Shown here: piece after piece, positions 18,536 to 27,418 of the stretch
Layout: each line of letters opens with the position of its first letter
Position numbering within the stretch: position 1 is the stretch's first letter
From: Rhodococcus sp. ARC_M6
Lineage (GTDB): Bacteria > Actinomycetota > Actinomycetes > Mycobacteriales > Mycobacteriaceae
DNA length: 64,000 nucleotides
Direction: 5' to 3'
Assembly (NCBI RefSeq): GCF_022810305.1
Contig: NZ_JALGQH010000015.1
Span: forward strand, 62,001 to 126,000
Made by a program: the position numbers and the translations under genes
Notes under the pieces: generated by a model
Database searches by the model: none
Told to the model about the DNA's origin: nothing
The model's input: the letters and a program-made list of their open reading frames with translations, nothing else

Positions 18536-19044
18536 CATCGCCGGAAGAGCAGAACGTGACCGAAGAGAACATTGAAGCAGTGGAAGAGTTCATCGCCGCT
18601 GAAGCAGTCGAGGTTGTAGAAGAGGTTGCAGCGGCACCGCTGGCACCGATCGTCTTCGATCGCCCGATCCAGACCGTTGGTCGCCGTAAGGAAGCGGTCG
18701 TTCGCGTCCGCATGGTCCCCGGCACCGGCGAGTTCAAGCTCAACGGCCGCACCATGGAAGATTACTTCCCCAACAAGGTGCACCAGCAGCTGATCAAGGC
18801 TCCGCTGGTTCTCGTCGAGCGTCCCGAGTCTTTCGACATCGTTGCACTGCTCCACGGTGGCGGCCCGTCCGGTCAGGCAGGCGCATTGCGTCTGGCTATC
18901 GCGCGCGCACTCCTCGAGGTCACCCCCGATGATCGTCCGGCACTCAAGAAGGCCGGCTTCCTGACGCGCGACGCCCGTAAGGTCGAGCGTAAGAAGTACG
19001 GACTGAAGAAGGCCCGTAAGGCATCGCAGTACTCGAAGCGCTGA
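18532..19044 (+). CDS. rpsI: 30S ribosomal protein S9
   Basis: Small-subunit protein S9, 170 residues. The C-terminal ~130 residues are the conserved domain ([51 protein letters not shown], whose basic tail reaches the P site). The first ~40 residues are an acidic, Glu/Val/Ala-rich extension common in Mycobacteriales. The GTG start overlaps the rplM stop. Confidence 0.96.
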   Translation: MTSPEEQNVTEENIEAVEEFIAAEAVEVVEEVAAAPLAPIVFDRPIQTVGRRKEAVVRVRMVPGTGEFKLNGRTMEDYFPNKVHQQLIKAPLVLVERPESFDIVALLHGGGPSGQAGALRLAIARALLEVTPDDRPALKKAGFLTRDARKVERKKYGLKKARKASQYSKR

Positions 19045-19088
19045 TGCTTCGCCGAGGTTGACCGAACTGGTCCGCTTCGGCACCTGTT

Positions 19089-19137
19089 CACCACAAGAGC
19101 GGGCGTCCATTGTTACCGGACGCCCGCTCTTGTGGTG
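19089..19137 (+). terminator. Hairpin terminator after rpsI
   Basis: Perfect inverted repeat with 20-bp arms (19089-19108 and 19118-19137) and a 9-nt loop, 44 bp after the rpsI stop and 50 bp before glmM. It separates ribosomal protein expression from glmM. Confidence 0.88.
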
Positions 19138-19186
19138 TCAGGGACGACTTTTCACAGAACGCGGAAGAAATCCAGGGAGTTGTTCG

Positions 19187-20551
19187 ATGGGTCGGTTGTT
19201 CGGAACTGATGGTGTGCGTGGATTGGCCAATGCCGATCTGACTGCGGATCTCGCCCTGCGATTGTCGGTCGCTGCCGCGCACGTACTGGCCCTCGATTCC
19301 GAGAGAACCGACGCGAAAAGTACGAGCGTGGGCACCCGGCCGATTGCCGTAGTCGGACGTGATCCACGTGCGAGTGGTGAGATGCTGCAGGCGGCTGTTA
19401 CCGCTGGACTGAGTTCGGCTGGGGTCGACGTTCTCGATGTCGGAGTTCTGCCGACTCCGGCGGTTGCGTATCTGACCGGTCTTTTCGACGCGAGTCTCGG
19501 CGTGATGATTTCCGCCTCACACAACCCTATGCCGGACAACGGAATCAAGATATTTGCCGCCGGCGGCCACAAACTTGGTGACGACGCGGAGGCTGCGATC
19601 GAGTCTGTGCTGGGCGGCGGGGCAATGCCGACTCTCCCGACAGGTTCGGGCATCGGGCGCGTGCGTAGCGTCGATGACGCGGCCACCTTGTATTTGAAGC
19701 ATCTCGATACTGCTCTCCACGAGTCGCTCGAAGGGCTGACAGTGGTGGTGGACTGTGCCAACGGGGCAGCGTCGGAGGTCGGGCCCGCAGCGTATCGCGC
19801 GGCCGGAGCAACGGTGATCGCGATCAGTGCCGAGCCTGACGGTCTCAACATCAACGACGGCTGCGGTTCCACCCACCTCGAGAACCTTCAGCGGGCGGTT
19901 GTCGAACACGGTGCAGATCTGGGGCTTGCTCACGACGGCGATGCTGATCGATGCCTGGCGGTGGACGAGACGGGTGCAGTGATCGACGGTGACGTGATCA
20001 TGGCGGTGCTTGCCGTAGCCATGAGCGAAGCTGGAGAGTTGGTCGACAACACGCTGGTTGCGACGGTGATGAGCAACTTGGGTCTGCATCTGGCGATGCG
20101 AGCGGCTGGTATCGACGTCGTCACGGCGGCAGTCGGTGACCGCTACGTGCTCGAGGAGCTTCGCGCCGGTGGATACAGCCTGGGCGGCGAGCAGTCCGGA
20201 CATGTCGTGTTTCCCGGGTTCGGAACTACCGGTGACGGCGTTCTCACCGGGCTGCGACTGCTGGCCAGGATGGCACAGACGCGCAGGCTCTCCTCGGATC
20301 TGGCCGCCACGATGACAACACTTCCGCAGGTATTGATCAACGTGAAGGTCGACGACAAAGCGGCGGTTGCGGCAGCTACGTCGGTGGTGGTGGCAGTTGC
20401 CGATGCCGAGCGCCTTCTCGGCGAAGCCGGCCGGGTGTTGCTCCGGCCGTCGGGTACCGAGCAATTGGTCCGTGTCATGGTCGAAGCTGCAGACTTGAGT
20501 TTGGCGCGCAAGCTCGCGGACGAGCTGGCGGCGACTGTCGCCGCGGTGTAG
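19187..20551 (+). CDS. glmM: Phosphoglucosamine mutase
   Basis: Interconverts glucosamine-6-phosphate and glucosamine-1-phosphate in the UDP-GlcNAc route to peptidoglycan, 454 residues. Seen: N-terminal [15 protein letters not shown], the phosphoserine loop [17 protein letters not shown] near residue 100, the metal-binding [11 protein letters not shown], the sugar-binding [10 protein letters not shown] and the phosphate-binding [18 protein letters not shown] 19187 fits the family start; the open frame further upstream runs through the terminator. glmS, supplying its substrate, lies 3 kb downstream. The gene corresponds to Rv3441c. Confidence 0.97.
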   Translation: MGRLFGTDGVRGLANADLTADLALRLSVAAAHVLALDSERTDAKSTSVGTRPIAVVGRDPRASGEMLQAAVTAGLSSAGVDVLDVGVLPTPAVAYLTGLFDASLGVMISASHNPMPDNGIKIFAAGGHKLGDDAEAAIESVLGGGAMPTLPTGSGIGRVRSVDDAATLYLKHLDTALHESLEGLTVVVDCANGAASEVGPAAYRAAGATVIAISAEPDGLNINDGCGSTHLENLQRAVVEHGADLGLAHDGDADRCLAVDETGAVIDGDVIMAVLAVAMSEAGELVDNTLVATVMSNLGLHLAMRAAGIDVVTAAVGDRYVLEELRAGGYSLGGEQSGHVVFPGFGTTGDGVLTGLRLLARMAQTRRLSSDLAATMTTLPQVLINVKVDDKAAVAAATSVVVAVADAERLLGEAGRVLLRPSGTEQLVRVMVEAADLSLARKLADELAATVAAV

Positions 20552-20685
20552 TCGCGGTAGCTTTTCCCGTCTGTGGACACTCGGTTCAGACTCGTAGCAT
20601 TTCGCGGGAACGCCGGGCGGCTCCGGTGCGTCCAAGTAGTCATGGACCGCCGGATTCTTGTGCGGTCGGGCGAATGGAGTGCGGC

Positions 20686-21003
20686 ATGGAGATCGATCAC
20701 AGTGCCACGGACGAGTTGGAGCGTCGAACCATGGCCGCTGCTCATCAGTTGAGTGTCGCGGCAGGCATGCTGGCGTCTCCAGCGTTCTCGGGTTCGTGTG
20801 CGGGTCGCGATTATGTCGAGTACGGCCGTGCGCTCGCCGAAGCGCTGGACGGTCTCCAAGTGCGGATAACGGAACGTGCTCTGTTTCTCGAAGATCTCGG
20901 TACCAGAATCGGCGATTCGTCCCGAACGGTTGTCGAGATCGATCGGGATTTCGCTGCTCGACTGCGCTCGGTAGGCAGTGGACGCCTGGACTCGATGTCG
21001 TAA
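20686..21003 (+). CDS. Small helical protein, Rv3440c position
   Basis: Protein of 105 residues, function not known. It is predicted to be almost entirely helical (ELERRTMAAAHQLSVAAGML; ALAEALDGLQVRITERALF; SSRTVVEIDRDFAARL), a size and helix pattern like ESX-secreted or ESX-associated small proteins, but without a W-x-G motif. ATG 20686 is taken; ATG 20674 in frame would add four residues. It is first of three overlapping genes: its TAA shares a base with the ATG of the next gene. Position matches Rv3440c next to the ESX-4 locus. Confidence 0.75.
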   Translation: MEIDHSATDELERRTMAAAHQLSVAAGMLASPAFSGSCAGRDYVEYGRALAEALDGLQVRITERALFLEDLGTRIGDSSRTVVEIDRDFAARLRSVGSGRLDSMS

Positions 21004-22355
21004 TGTTCATTCGAGACGCTGCCGCTGTGAGCTCCGAAATGAATGTGCCGGAATCGGTTATTTCACAAAGGAACTCGTTCTGCGATCCCGAAGACGTTAT
21101 CGAAAGCGGTGCGGTGGGACTGTCGTTCTTCGATCGATTTCACGGCGCTGCCGCGCGGATGGGACTGGATCACCGTACGCGCAGTAGCTATGACGAGATG
21201 TATCGTGCGGAATCCGGAATCGATCTGACAGCTTTGTCGAATGACATATCGCGTATGTCTGCTGCCATGGATGTCGTGTCGCCTGACTCCAGATTTTGTG
21301 TCACGTTATCGGATTCGTTGGCGGACATCTGGAATGTCGAGGGCGTGGATTACGTGTCTGCACAAGTGCGGGAAGAAGGTCGACGAGCGGAATCGGACGT
21401 CGAATCCATGCCGATTCTCATCTCGGTATCCGATGAATTTTCCAGAATAGTTCGAACTGCATTGGTGGACAAAGCATTCAAAGTTTCATCGTTGGATCGG
21501 GAGACGGTCGGCGGTATCGATGCGAAGGGTGTCGGCCAGTTGGCAGCCGTGTGTCGAGACGGTGGAGTTGACGCGGTCGAGAAGGCGGCAACCTGGTTTG
21601 TGCCGTTGTCGGACATGCGGTTTCGTGGAGTGCGGAACGCGCATCCATTTACCCAGGTTGAAACCTCTAGAGCAGCAGTTGATCTCGTTCGTCCATGGTT
21701 CGATCAGGTCTTCCGGAAAGTGTATCTGGATACGCGAGACGAGTTCGATCGAGCGTGCGAGGACTGCCGCCTCGCGCTCACTGAAGCCTTCGGTGTTGTC
21801 ACCGCGGTAGCGACCCAGTTGTTTCCGATCGAGAGTGAATCCGTCGGAAAATATTCGTGCTCGGACCCTTCCGTGCTGCCGAAAGAATCGGCGGCACTGC
21901 CGAAAGAGTCGTCCTTGGACCTGGTCGTGGGCACTGACACTTGGGGATTCTCTGTCGCCCCGGACGGTCGTGGTGTGAGCCTCGAAGTTCGTGATCGTAG
22001 TGGTGGGTCACTCACTGTGACAGTGGAATTGGATGGGAATGGTTGGCCGAGAATCGTTGTCGACGCGGATACGGACTCGGACGTAGGTGCTGGCCGAATC
22101 CCAGAGTCAGAGCCAGAGCCGGAATCGGTGCCGGATCCGGAATCGGCACCCACAGTCTCCGAGGTGCCGGAACAACAGACTGAGCCGGTCACGGTTTCAG
22201 TTCCTGGCGAGATTCCTGAATCGAACGAATTTCAGTATCAGCTACCGGATCCTGTACCGCTGGATTCCGTTCCCATCGACTCCGGACCGATCGCGGAAGA
22301 GGCACCAAGCCTAGTCGAGACCGGAGCCGAGTTGGCTGGAGCGGGGCCGATATGA
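21003..22355 (+). CDS. Hypothetical protein with Pro/Glu-rich tail, Rv3439c position
   Basis: Protein of 450 residues, not assigned to a known family. The first ~290 residues look globular and mostly helical. A short beta-rich block follows (WGFSVAPDGRGVSLEVRD, then GSLTVTVELDGNGWPRIVV). The last ~110 residues are a low-complexity Pro/Glu/Ser tail with repeated PESEPEPESVP-type units. No signal peptide or TM helix is seen. ATG 21003 overlaps the previous stop by one base and its own TGA overlaps the next ATG, so the three genes form one coupled operon. The place and Pro-rich composition match Rv3439c. An ESX-4 link is inferred from synteny. Confidence 0.75.
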   Translation: MFIRDAAAVSSEMNVPESVISQRNSFCDPEDVIESGAVGLSFFDRFHGAAARMGLDHRTRSSYDEMYRAESGIDLTALSNDISRMSAAMDVVSPDSRFCVTLSDSLADIWNVEGVDYVSAQVREEGRRAESDVESMPILISVSDEFSRIVRTALVDKAFKVSSLDRETVGGIDAKGVGQLAAVCRDGGVDAVEKAATWFVPLSDMRFRGVRNAHPFTQVETSRAAVDLVRPWFDQVFRKVYLDTRDEFDRACEDCRLALTEAFGVVTAVATQLFPIESESVGKYSCSDPSVLPKESAALPKESSLDLVVGTDTWGFSVAPDGRGVSLEVRDRSGGSLTVTVELDGNGWPRIVVDADTDSDVGAGRIPESEPEPESVPDPESAPTVSEVPEQQTEPVTVSVPGEIPESNEFQYQLPDPVPLDSVPIDSGPIAEEAPSLVETGAELAGAGPI

Positions 22356-22660
22356 GCGGGGCAGAGTTCGATGCGATCCGCCGGGTCATGGATTCGCAGC
22401 TCGCCGAGTTTCGGGCACGACGGGCTGTTGCCGAGCGAGGCTACGAAAAACAGTGCCGAGAATTCGGTGACGTCGTCAGGTCGCGGGTGGTCCACGAAAT
22501 TGACGATCCAACTCTTTCGATAGCGGAACCGGACCAGACCCGGTTTCTCCGGTCGGCGTCGGAACCTATGCCGGGTGATCGGAGCAGTGCGATTCCCAAC
22601 CCTGGAGGATCGAGCGTTGACTACCGCGGAAGTGCTTGGTTGCGGCGCGCGTCCGACTGA
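22352..22660 (+). CDS. Small hypothetical protein, third gene of cassette
   Basis: Protein of 102 residues, unrecognised. The N-terminal half is strongly charged and helical (FDAIRRVMDSQLAEFRARR, then AVAERGYEKQCREFGDVVRS) and could form a coiled coil; the second half is Pro/Ser/Gly-rich and probably disordered. It starts at an ATGA overlap with the preceding gene. Its last 40 bp overlap the 3' end of the convergent hydrolase-fold gene. Codon use in the overlap is not distinctive, so the exact C-terminus is less certain than the start. Confidence 0.6.
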   Translation: MSGAEFDAIRRVMDSQLAEFRARRAVAERGYEKQCREFGDVVRSRVVHEIDDPTLSIAEPDQTRFLRSASEPMPGDRSSAIPNPGGSSVDYRGSAWLRRASD

Positions 22661-23460
22661 GTGTGTGCGTCGAACATCGCTGATGTGTGCGGGATTTCGG
22701 TATCCTGATCGGCGAAGGCTTCGTAGCGTTTGTCGCCGGTCAGGTGGAAGAGTAGGAATCCCGTCAGGACACAGCGGGCGGTGAGCTGAGTTTTGCGCTC
22801 CGACCCACCGAGACCCAAGGCTCCGAGGAGTCGACGACCTTCGATGAGACCGGCGTCCTGCGCGTCGTCGATGGTTCGTCCGACGACGGGGCCACCCCAT
22901 TCGCGGGCGAGGGCCCGGGCGTTGCTGGTGAGTGAATCGACGTCGTCTTCTCCGGCGAGGATGAGACCCGGTGCTGTGATCTTGGACGCGTAGTTTTCGG
23001 CTTTGGGAGCTGTCGGGGCGGGGAACAGTGCAGCTACAGCGGCGACATTGCCGTGCTGTGCGGCGGCGAGTACCGCGGCTCCGGCGCCCATTCCGTGTCC
23101 GGCGAACGCAACGTGGTCGGGATGAACACTGATCTTTCCGGGGCCCAGGCGCACGCCGACGCAGATGTCCAGTGTTGAGCGCAGATCGGCGGCCAAACCG
23201 AGGTGCGAGGGGATCGGTCCGCGTTCACTCTCGGGTGCTGCGGCCACGATTCCCCAGGAAGCAAGGTGTTGGAGTGTCTGTTCGTACTTGTGTGCACCCA
23301 CCATCCACCCGTGCGCGAAGGCTACGGCGGGCAGGTTGAAACCAGCTTCCGGGGTGTATACGACGCCTGGCTGACCGGCGAGGGCGAGATTGCCGCGCAG
23401 TACTCGGTGCGGTCCGCGCTTGGACAGCTCGCGGGTCAGTGTCTTCAGTTTCGGTGCCAC
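22621..23460 (-). CDS. Alpha/beta-hydrolase-fold protein lacking the nucleophile serine
   Basis: Protein of 279 residues with an alpha/beta hydrolase (dienelactone hydrolase-like) outline: the AFAHGWMVGAHKYEQTL oxyanion region, the elbow FAGHGMGAGAAVLAAA, and the acidic strand GLILAGEDDVDSLTSNA. At the elbow the expected G-x-S-x-G reads GHGMG, so the nucleophile is Gly. The C-terminus is extended by a helical segment. Orientation and position match Rv3438. It may be a non-enzymatic scaffold, or use another residue. Confidence 0.82.
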   Translation of the reverse strand: MAPKLKTLTRELSKRGPHRVLRGNLALAGQPGVVYTPEAGFNLPAVAFAHGWMVGAHKYEQTLQHLASWGIVAAAPESERGPIPSHLGLAADLRSTLDICVGVRLGPGKISVHPDHVAFAGHGMGAGAAVLAAAQHGNVAAVAALFPAPTAPKAENYASKITAPGLILAGEDDVDSLTSNARALAREWGGPVVGRTIDDAQDAGLIEGRRLLGALGLGGSERKTQLTARCVLTGFLLFHLTGDKRYEAFADQDTEIPHTSAMFDAHTQSDARRNQALPR

Positions 23461-23593
23461 GGGTCAAGACGTTATCCGATGTGGCGTCTGCTCGACGCGT
23501 GGACGGTCGCCACGTCGGCGGAGACCGTCGTGGGGCGTCGTCGGGTAACCGCAGAATGCACTGACCGTCGCCGTCCAAGTACCCTGAGTCACC

Positions 23594-25456
23594 ATGTGCG
23601 GAATCGTGGGATACGTCGGCCACCGCCCGGCTCTGGGTGTTGTGGTGGAGGCTTTGCGGCGAATGGAGTATCGCGGCTATGACTCTGCGGGAATCGCGAT
23701 TCTCGATGGAGTCGGTGGGGTCGAGATCGAGCGTAAGGCCGGGAAGCTGGCCAACCTCGAAGCTCGGTTGGAGGAGGTCGGTACCGACAGTTTTGTCGGG
23801 ACCGCGGGAATCGGTCATACGAGATGGGCGACGCACGGTCGACCGACGGATCGCAATGCTCACCCGCATCGTGATGCGAGCGGGAAACTTGCGGTTGTCC
23901 ACAACGGCATCATCGAGAACTTTGCGCCGTTGCGCGCTGAACTCGAAGCCGCGGGCGTCGAGTTGCTCAGTGACACCGACTCCGAGGTAGCTGTCCACTT
24001 GGTGGCGCGTGCGTACGCGGAGGGCCCGTCGTCGGGTGATTTCGTGGAGAGCGCGTTGTCGGTGGTTCGCCGTCTCGAGGGTGCGTTCACGTTGGTGTTC
24101 ACTCACGCAGATCATGCGGACACGATTGTTGCTGCGCGTCGTTCGACGCCGTTGGTGGTCGGTGTCGGTGAGGGCGAGATGTTCCTCGGCTCCGATGTCG
24201 CGGCGTTCATCGAGCACACTCGTGATGCGGTGGAACTCGGCCAGGATCAGGCCGTCGTGATCACGGCGGACGGTTACACGATCTCCGACTTCTCCGGCAA
24301 CGAGGCGCAGGGGCGCCCGTTCCGGATCGATTGGGATCTTGCGGCTGCCGAAAAGGGCGGTCACGACTACTTCATGCTCAAGGAGATCGAGGAGCAGCCG
24401 ACCGCGGTTGCGGATACGCTTATCGGTCACTTCGAGAACGGCAAGATCGTCCTCGACGAGCAGCGTTTGTCGGATCAGGAACTGCGGGACGTCGACAAGG
24501 TTTTTGTCGTGGCCTGCGGTAGTGCCTACCACTCCGGATTGTTGGCGAAGTACGCAATCGAGCATTGGACGCGGCTTCCCGTCGAGGTCGAGTTGGCCAG
24601 CGAATTCCGTTATCGGGATCCGGTTCTGGATCGTTCGACGCTCGTCGTCGCGATCTCGCAGTCCGGAGAGACGGCGGACACGCTCGAAGCTGTGAAGCAC
24701 GCCAAGGACCAGAAGGCTCGGGTTCTCGCGATCTGCAACACCAATGGTGCGCAAATCCCGCGTGAGGCCGACGCTGTTCTCTACACCCGGGCAGGACCGG
24801 AAATCGCGGTCGCGTCGACCAAGGCTTTCCTCGCGCAGGTCACGGCGAACTACCTTGTCGGCTTGGCGTTGGCGCAGGCACGCGGTACCAAGTATCCCGA
24901 CGAGGTTGCGCGTGAATTCGCCGATCTCGAGGCGATGCCGGCGTTGGTCCGCAAGGTCATCGAGAATGCAGAACCGGTACGTGAGTTGGCGCGCAAGTTC
25001 GCGACAGCGTCGACAATTCTGTTCCTGGGGCGCCATGTTGGTTATCCCGTTGCGCTCGAGGGTGCGCTCAAGCTCAAGGAGCTTGCGTACATTCACGCCG
25101 AAGGTTTCGCGGCCGGTGAGCTCAAGCACGGGCCGATCGCGTTGATCGAGGAGGGCCTTCCGGTCATTATCGTCATGCCGTCGCCGCAGGGTCGTGCGGT
25201 GTTGCATTCGAAGTTGGTCTCCAACATTCAGGAGATCAAGGCTCGTGGCGCCACGACCATCGTGATCGCGGAGGAAGGCGACAGTGTTGCCGCCGCCCAC
25301 GCCGATCACCTGATCGAGATTCCGGCGTCGCCGACGCTGTTGCAGCCGTTGCTGTCGACGGTTCCGTTGCAGATCTTTGCGGCGGAGGTGGCTGCAGCGC
25401 GCGGCTACGACGTCGACAAGCCGCGTAACCTGGCGAAATCGGTTACGGTCGAATAA
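23594..25456 (+). CDS. glmS: Glutamine-fructose-6-phosphate aminotransferase (isomerizing)
   Basis: Makes glucosamine-6-phosphate from fructose-6-phosphate and glutamine, the first committed amino-sugar step, 620 residues. The N-terminal glutaminase begins MCGIVGYVGHRPALG with the catalytic Cys2, and contains HTRWATHGRPTDRNAHPH. Two SIS domains follow (VACGSAYHSGLLAKY, AISQSGETADTLEA, FLGRHVGYPVALEGALKLKE). The C-terminus KPRNLAKSVTVE is canonical. No glmS ribozyme-like leader is seen in the 133 bp upstream. A terminator hairpin follows. Confidence 0.97.
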   Translation: MCGIVGYVGHRPALGVVVEALRRMEYRGYDSAGIAILDGVGGVEIERKAGKLANLEARLEEVGTDSFVGTAGIGHTRWATHGRPTDRNAHPHRDASGKLAVVHNGIIENFAPLRAELEAAGVELLSDTDSEVAVHLVARAYAEGPSSGDFVESALSVVRRLEGAFTLVFTHADHADTIVAARRSTPLVVGVGEGEMFLGSDVAAFIEHTRDAVELGQDQAVVITADGYTISDFSGNEAQGRPFRIDWDLAAAEKGGHDYFMLKEIEEQPTAVADTLIGHFENGKIVLDEQRLSDQELRDVDKVFVVACGSAYHSGLLAKYAIEHWTRLPVEVELASEFRYRDPVLDRSTLVVAISQSGETADTLEAVKHAKDQKARVLAICNTNGAQIPREADAVLYTRAGPEIAVASTKAFLAQVTANYLVGLALAQARGTKYPDEVAREFADLEAMPALVRKVIENAEPVRELARKFATASTILFLGRHVGYPVALEGALKLKELAYIHAEGFAAGELKHGPIALIEEGLPVIIVMPSPQGRAVLHSKLVSNIQEIKARGATTIVIAEEGDSVAAAHADHLIEIPASPTLLQPLLSTVPLQIFAAEVAAARGYDVDKPRNLAKSVTVE

Positions 25457-25474
25457 CTTTCGATCGAAGATGTG

Positions 25475-25509
25475 GCGATGCCCGCAGTCCTGAGGACTGC
25501 GGGCATCGC
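25475..25509. terminator. Hairpin terminator between glmS and the cupredoxin gene
   Basis: Perfect inverted repeat with 16-bp arms (25475-25490 and 25494-25509) and a 3-nt loop, between the convergent glmS and cupredoxin stops; it can serve both. Confidence 0.85.
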
Positions 25510-25515
25510 TGTTCT

Positions 25516-25884
25516 CTAGGCTTGGACGACGACGGTCCCGCGCATGTCGGGGTGCGGTGTGCACGTGTAGTCGTAGGTTCCGGGTTCGGTGAAGGTGACC
25601 TCGTAGGTTCCCGACTTCTTGAGTGGGCTGCGGAGCAGGCTTCGGGCTGATCCGAGGCCGCGGACGTCGTGAGCCATTCCGTTGTCGTCGAACACCCAGG
25701 TGACGGTGTCGCCGACGTTCACGGTGATCGAAGCGGGGGAGTAGGCCATTCCGGTGACGGTGACTACTGGTCCGCTCACCGTGGTTTCGGGGGTGGTCGG
25801 AGTGGAATCCGTGGTGGAACTGCACCCGACGAGACCGAGGGCGAGGGCAAGTCCTGCGATCATCGGGCGAAAACGTGATTTCAT
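25516..25884 (-). CDS. Cupredoxin-like lipoprotein
   Basis: Exported blue-copper-type protein of 122 residues. A signal peptide ends in the lipobox LVGC (Cys about residue 21), followed by a Ser/Thr/Pro linker and a plastocyanin-like domain. Type I copper ligands are all present: His in NGMAHDVRG and the C-terminal set Cys-x4-Met-type cluster in DYTCTPHPDMRGTVVV (Cys, His, Met). It is probably anchored on the outer face of the membrane and may carry electrons or bind copper. It is convergent with glmS and divergent from nnr. Confidence 0.88.
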   Translation of the reverse strand: MKSRFRPMIAGLALALGLVGCSSTTDSTPTTPETTVSGPVVTVTGMAYSPASITVNVGDTVTWVFDDNGMAHDVRGLGSARSLLRSPLKKSGTYEVTFTEPGTYDYTCTPHPDMRGTVVVQA

Positions 25885-25923
25885 GATTTCGAGGGTAGCG
25901 ACTGACGAGTGAGGGGTTCCGGC

Positions 25924-27363
25924 ATGCGTGGGTACTACACGGTTGATCAGGTGCGAGATGCCGAGGCTCCGCTACTGGCGACGTTGCCCGACGGTGTGTT
26001 GATGCGCCGCGCCGCATTTGGACTGGCGCGAGTCATTGCCGACGAATTGCGTGTGCACACAGGCTCACTCGCGTATCGGTCGGTGACACTCCTGGTCGGT
26101 AGTGGCGACAACGGGGGTGATGCTCTCTGGGCGGGCGTATACCTGCGTAAGCGCGGAGTTGTTGTTCGAGCAAACCTGTTGGACCCGGCGCGAGCCCACA
26201 AGAAGGGCCTCGACGCTTTTCTTCGGGCCGGTGGGCGGGTGGCCGCCGACCTCGGTGAGCCGGATCTGGTCGTCGACGGAATCGTGGGCATCTCGGGCCG
26301 CGGTGCACTGCGGCCGGATGCAGCCGCGGTGGTGGAGCAGGTTCGCTGCCCGATCGTGGCGGTAGATCTGCCCAGCGGTGTTGATGCAAACACCGGTGCT
26401 ACCTGTGGCCCTTCAGTAACTGCCGCGGTGACGGTGACGTTCGGCGCGCTCAAGCCGGTGCATGTGTTGGCGTCGCCGCGCTGTGGGCGAGTGGAGTTGA
26501 TCGATATCGGACTGGATCTCGGGGAGTCGGATTTCCAGTCGCTGGAGCCTTCGGAAGTTGGGGCACTCTGGCCAGTGCCAGGGCCAGGCGACGACAAGTA
26601 TTCGCAAGGCGTTGTGGGCGTCATCGCGGGTAGCGACAGGTATCCGGGGGCCGGGGTGTTGTGCACAGGGGCGGCTGTTACTGCGACTTCCGGTTTGGTG
26701 CGCTTTGCCGGTCCCGGGGCTTCCGAGGTGTTGTCACGATTTCCCGAGGTGGTTGCAACCAACACCTTCGCGGAGGCGGGCCGGGTGCAGGCCTGGGTGG
26801 TCGGACCCGGGATGGGAACCGAGGCCGGCGCGGCGGGCTTGCTCGATTTGGTGCTCGCGACGGATGTTCCGGTGGTTATTGATGCTGACGGGCTGACGCT
26901 GCTGGCCCAGGATCCGGATCTGGTCCGCCGGCGCACCGCGCCGACGCTGTTGACTCCGCATGCGGGTGAGTTCGCGCGGTTGGCGGGTCGAGACGTCGGA
27001 GTGGATCGGGTGAGCGCCACGAGGGAATTGGCGTCGGATCTCGGTGTGAGTGTGCTGCTCAAGGGACATGTGACGGTGATGGCAGATCCAGGTGGTCGGG
27101 TTCTGGTCAGTGATGCGGGCGGTTCGTGGGCATCGACGGCCGGTTCGGGTGACGTTTTGTCCGGAGTGATCGGTGCGCTGCTTGCTTCCGGACTCACGCC
27201 GCTCGAGGCTGCTGCCGGGGGTGCGAGGGCTCACGCGCTCGCCGCGAATCTGGCGGCAGCCGGCGGAATGGCGGACGTCGCGGGCGCCCCGATTTCTGCA
27301 TCGTCGCTGCTCGGAAGGGTGCGGGACGCGGTGCGGGCGCTTCGAAGTTTTGCCCGAGATTGA
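25924..27363 (+). CDS. nnr: Bifunctional NAD(P)H-hydrate epimerase/dehydratase
   Basis: Repairs hydrated NADH and NADPH, 479 residues. The N-terminal YjeF_N epimerase domain has VGSGDNGGDALWAGVYLRK and VDLPSGVDANTG. The C-terminal ADP-dependent dehydratase domain begins near residue 220 (KYSQGVVGVIAGSDRYPGAG) and includes VIDADGLTLLA, LTPHAGEFARL and the catalytic STAGSGDVLSGVIGALL. ATG 25924 has GAGGGG 6 bp upstream; an upstream GTG at 25909 is less likely. It corresponds to Rv3433c. The fused form is common in bacteria. Confidence 0.95.
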   Translation: MRGYYTVDQVRDAEAPLLATLPDGVLMRRAAFGLARVIADELRVHTGSLAYRSVTLLVGSGDNGGDALWAGVYLRKRGVVVRANLLDPARAHKKGLDAFLRAGGRVAADLGEPDLVVDGIVGISGRGALRPDAAAVVEQVRCPIVAVDLPSGVDANTGATCGPSVTAAVTVTFGALKPVHVLASPRCGRVELIDIGLDLGESDFQSLEPSEVGALWPVPGPGDDKYSQGVVGVIAGSDRYPGAGVLCTGAAVTATSGLVRFAGPGASEVLSRFPEVVATNTFAEAGRVQAWVVGPGMGTEAGAAGLLDLVLATDVPVVIDADGLTLLAQDPDLVRRRTAPTLLTPHAGEFARLAGRDVGVDRVSATRELASDLGVSVLLKGHVTVMADPGGRVLVSDAGGSWASTAGSGDVLSGVIGALLASGLTPLEAAAGGARAHALAANLAAAGGMADVAGAPISASSLLGRVRDAVRALRSFARD

Positions 27364-27418
27364 GTGATCTCAAACCCGAATTGGCGTCCGAATTTGTGAG
27401 GGTGGCAGGATTGCTGCC

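Noticed and set aside
23461-23593. glmS ribozyme or riboswitch in the glmS leader
   Set aside because: The 133-bp leader lacks the double-pseudoknot pattern, which is typical of Firmicutes rather than Actinobacteria.
23225-26017. Very long open frame on the minus strand across glmS (930 codons)
   Set aside because: It is the antisense shadow of glmS and the cupredoxin region; it is Arg/His-rich without any domain, and glmS is certain.
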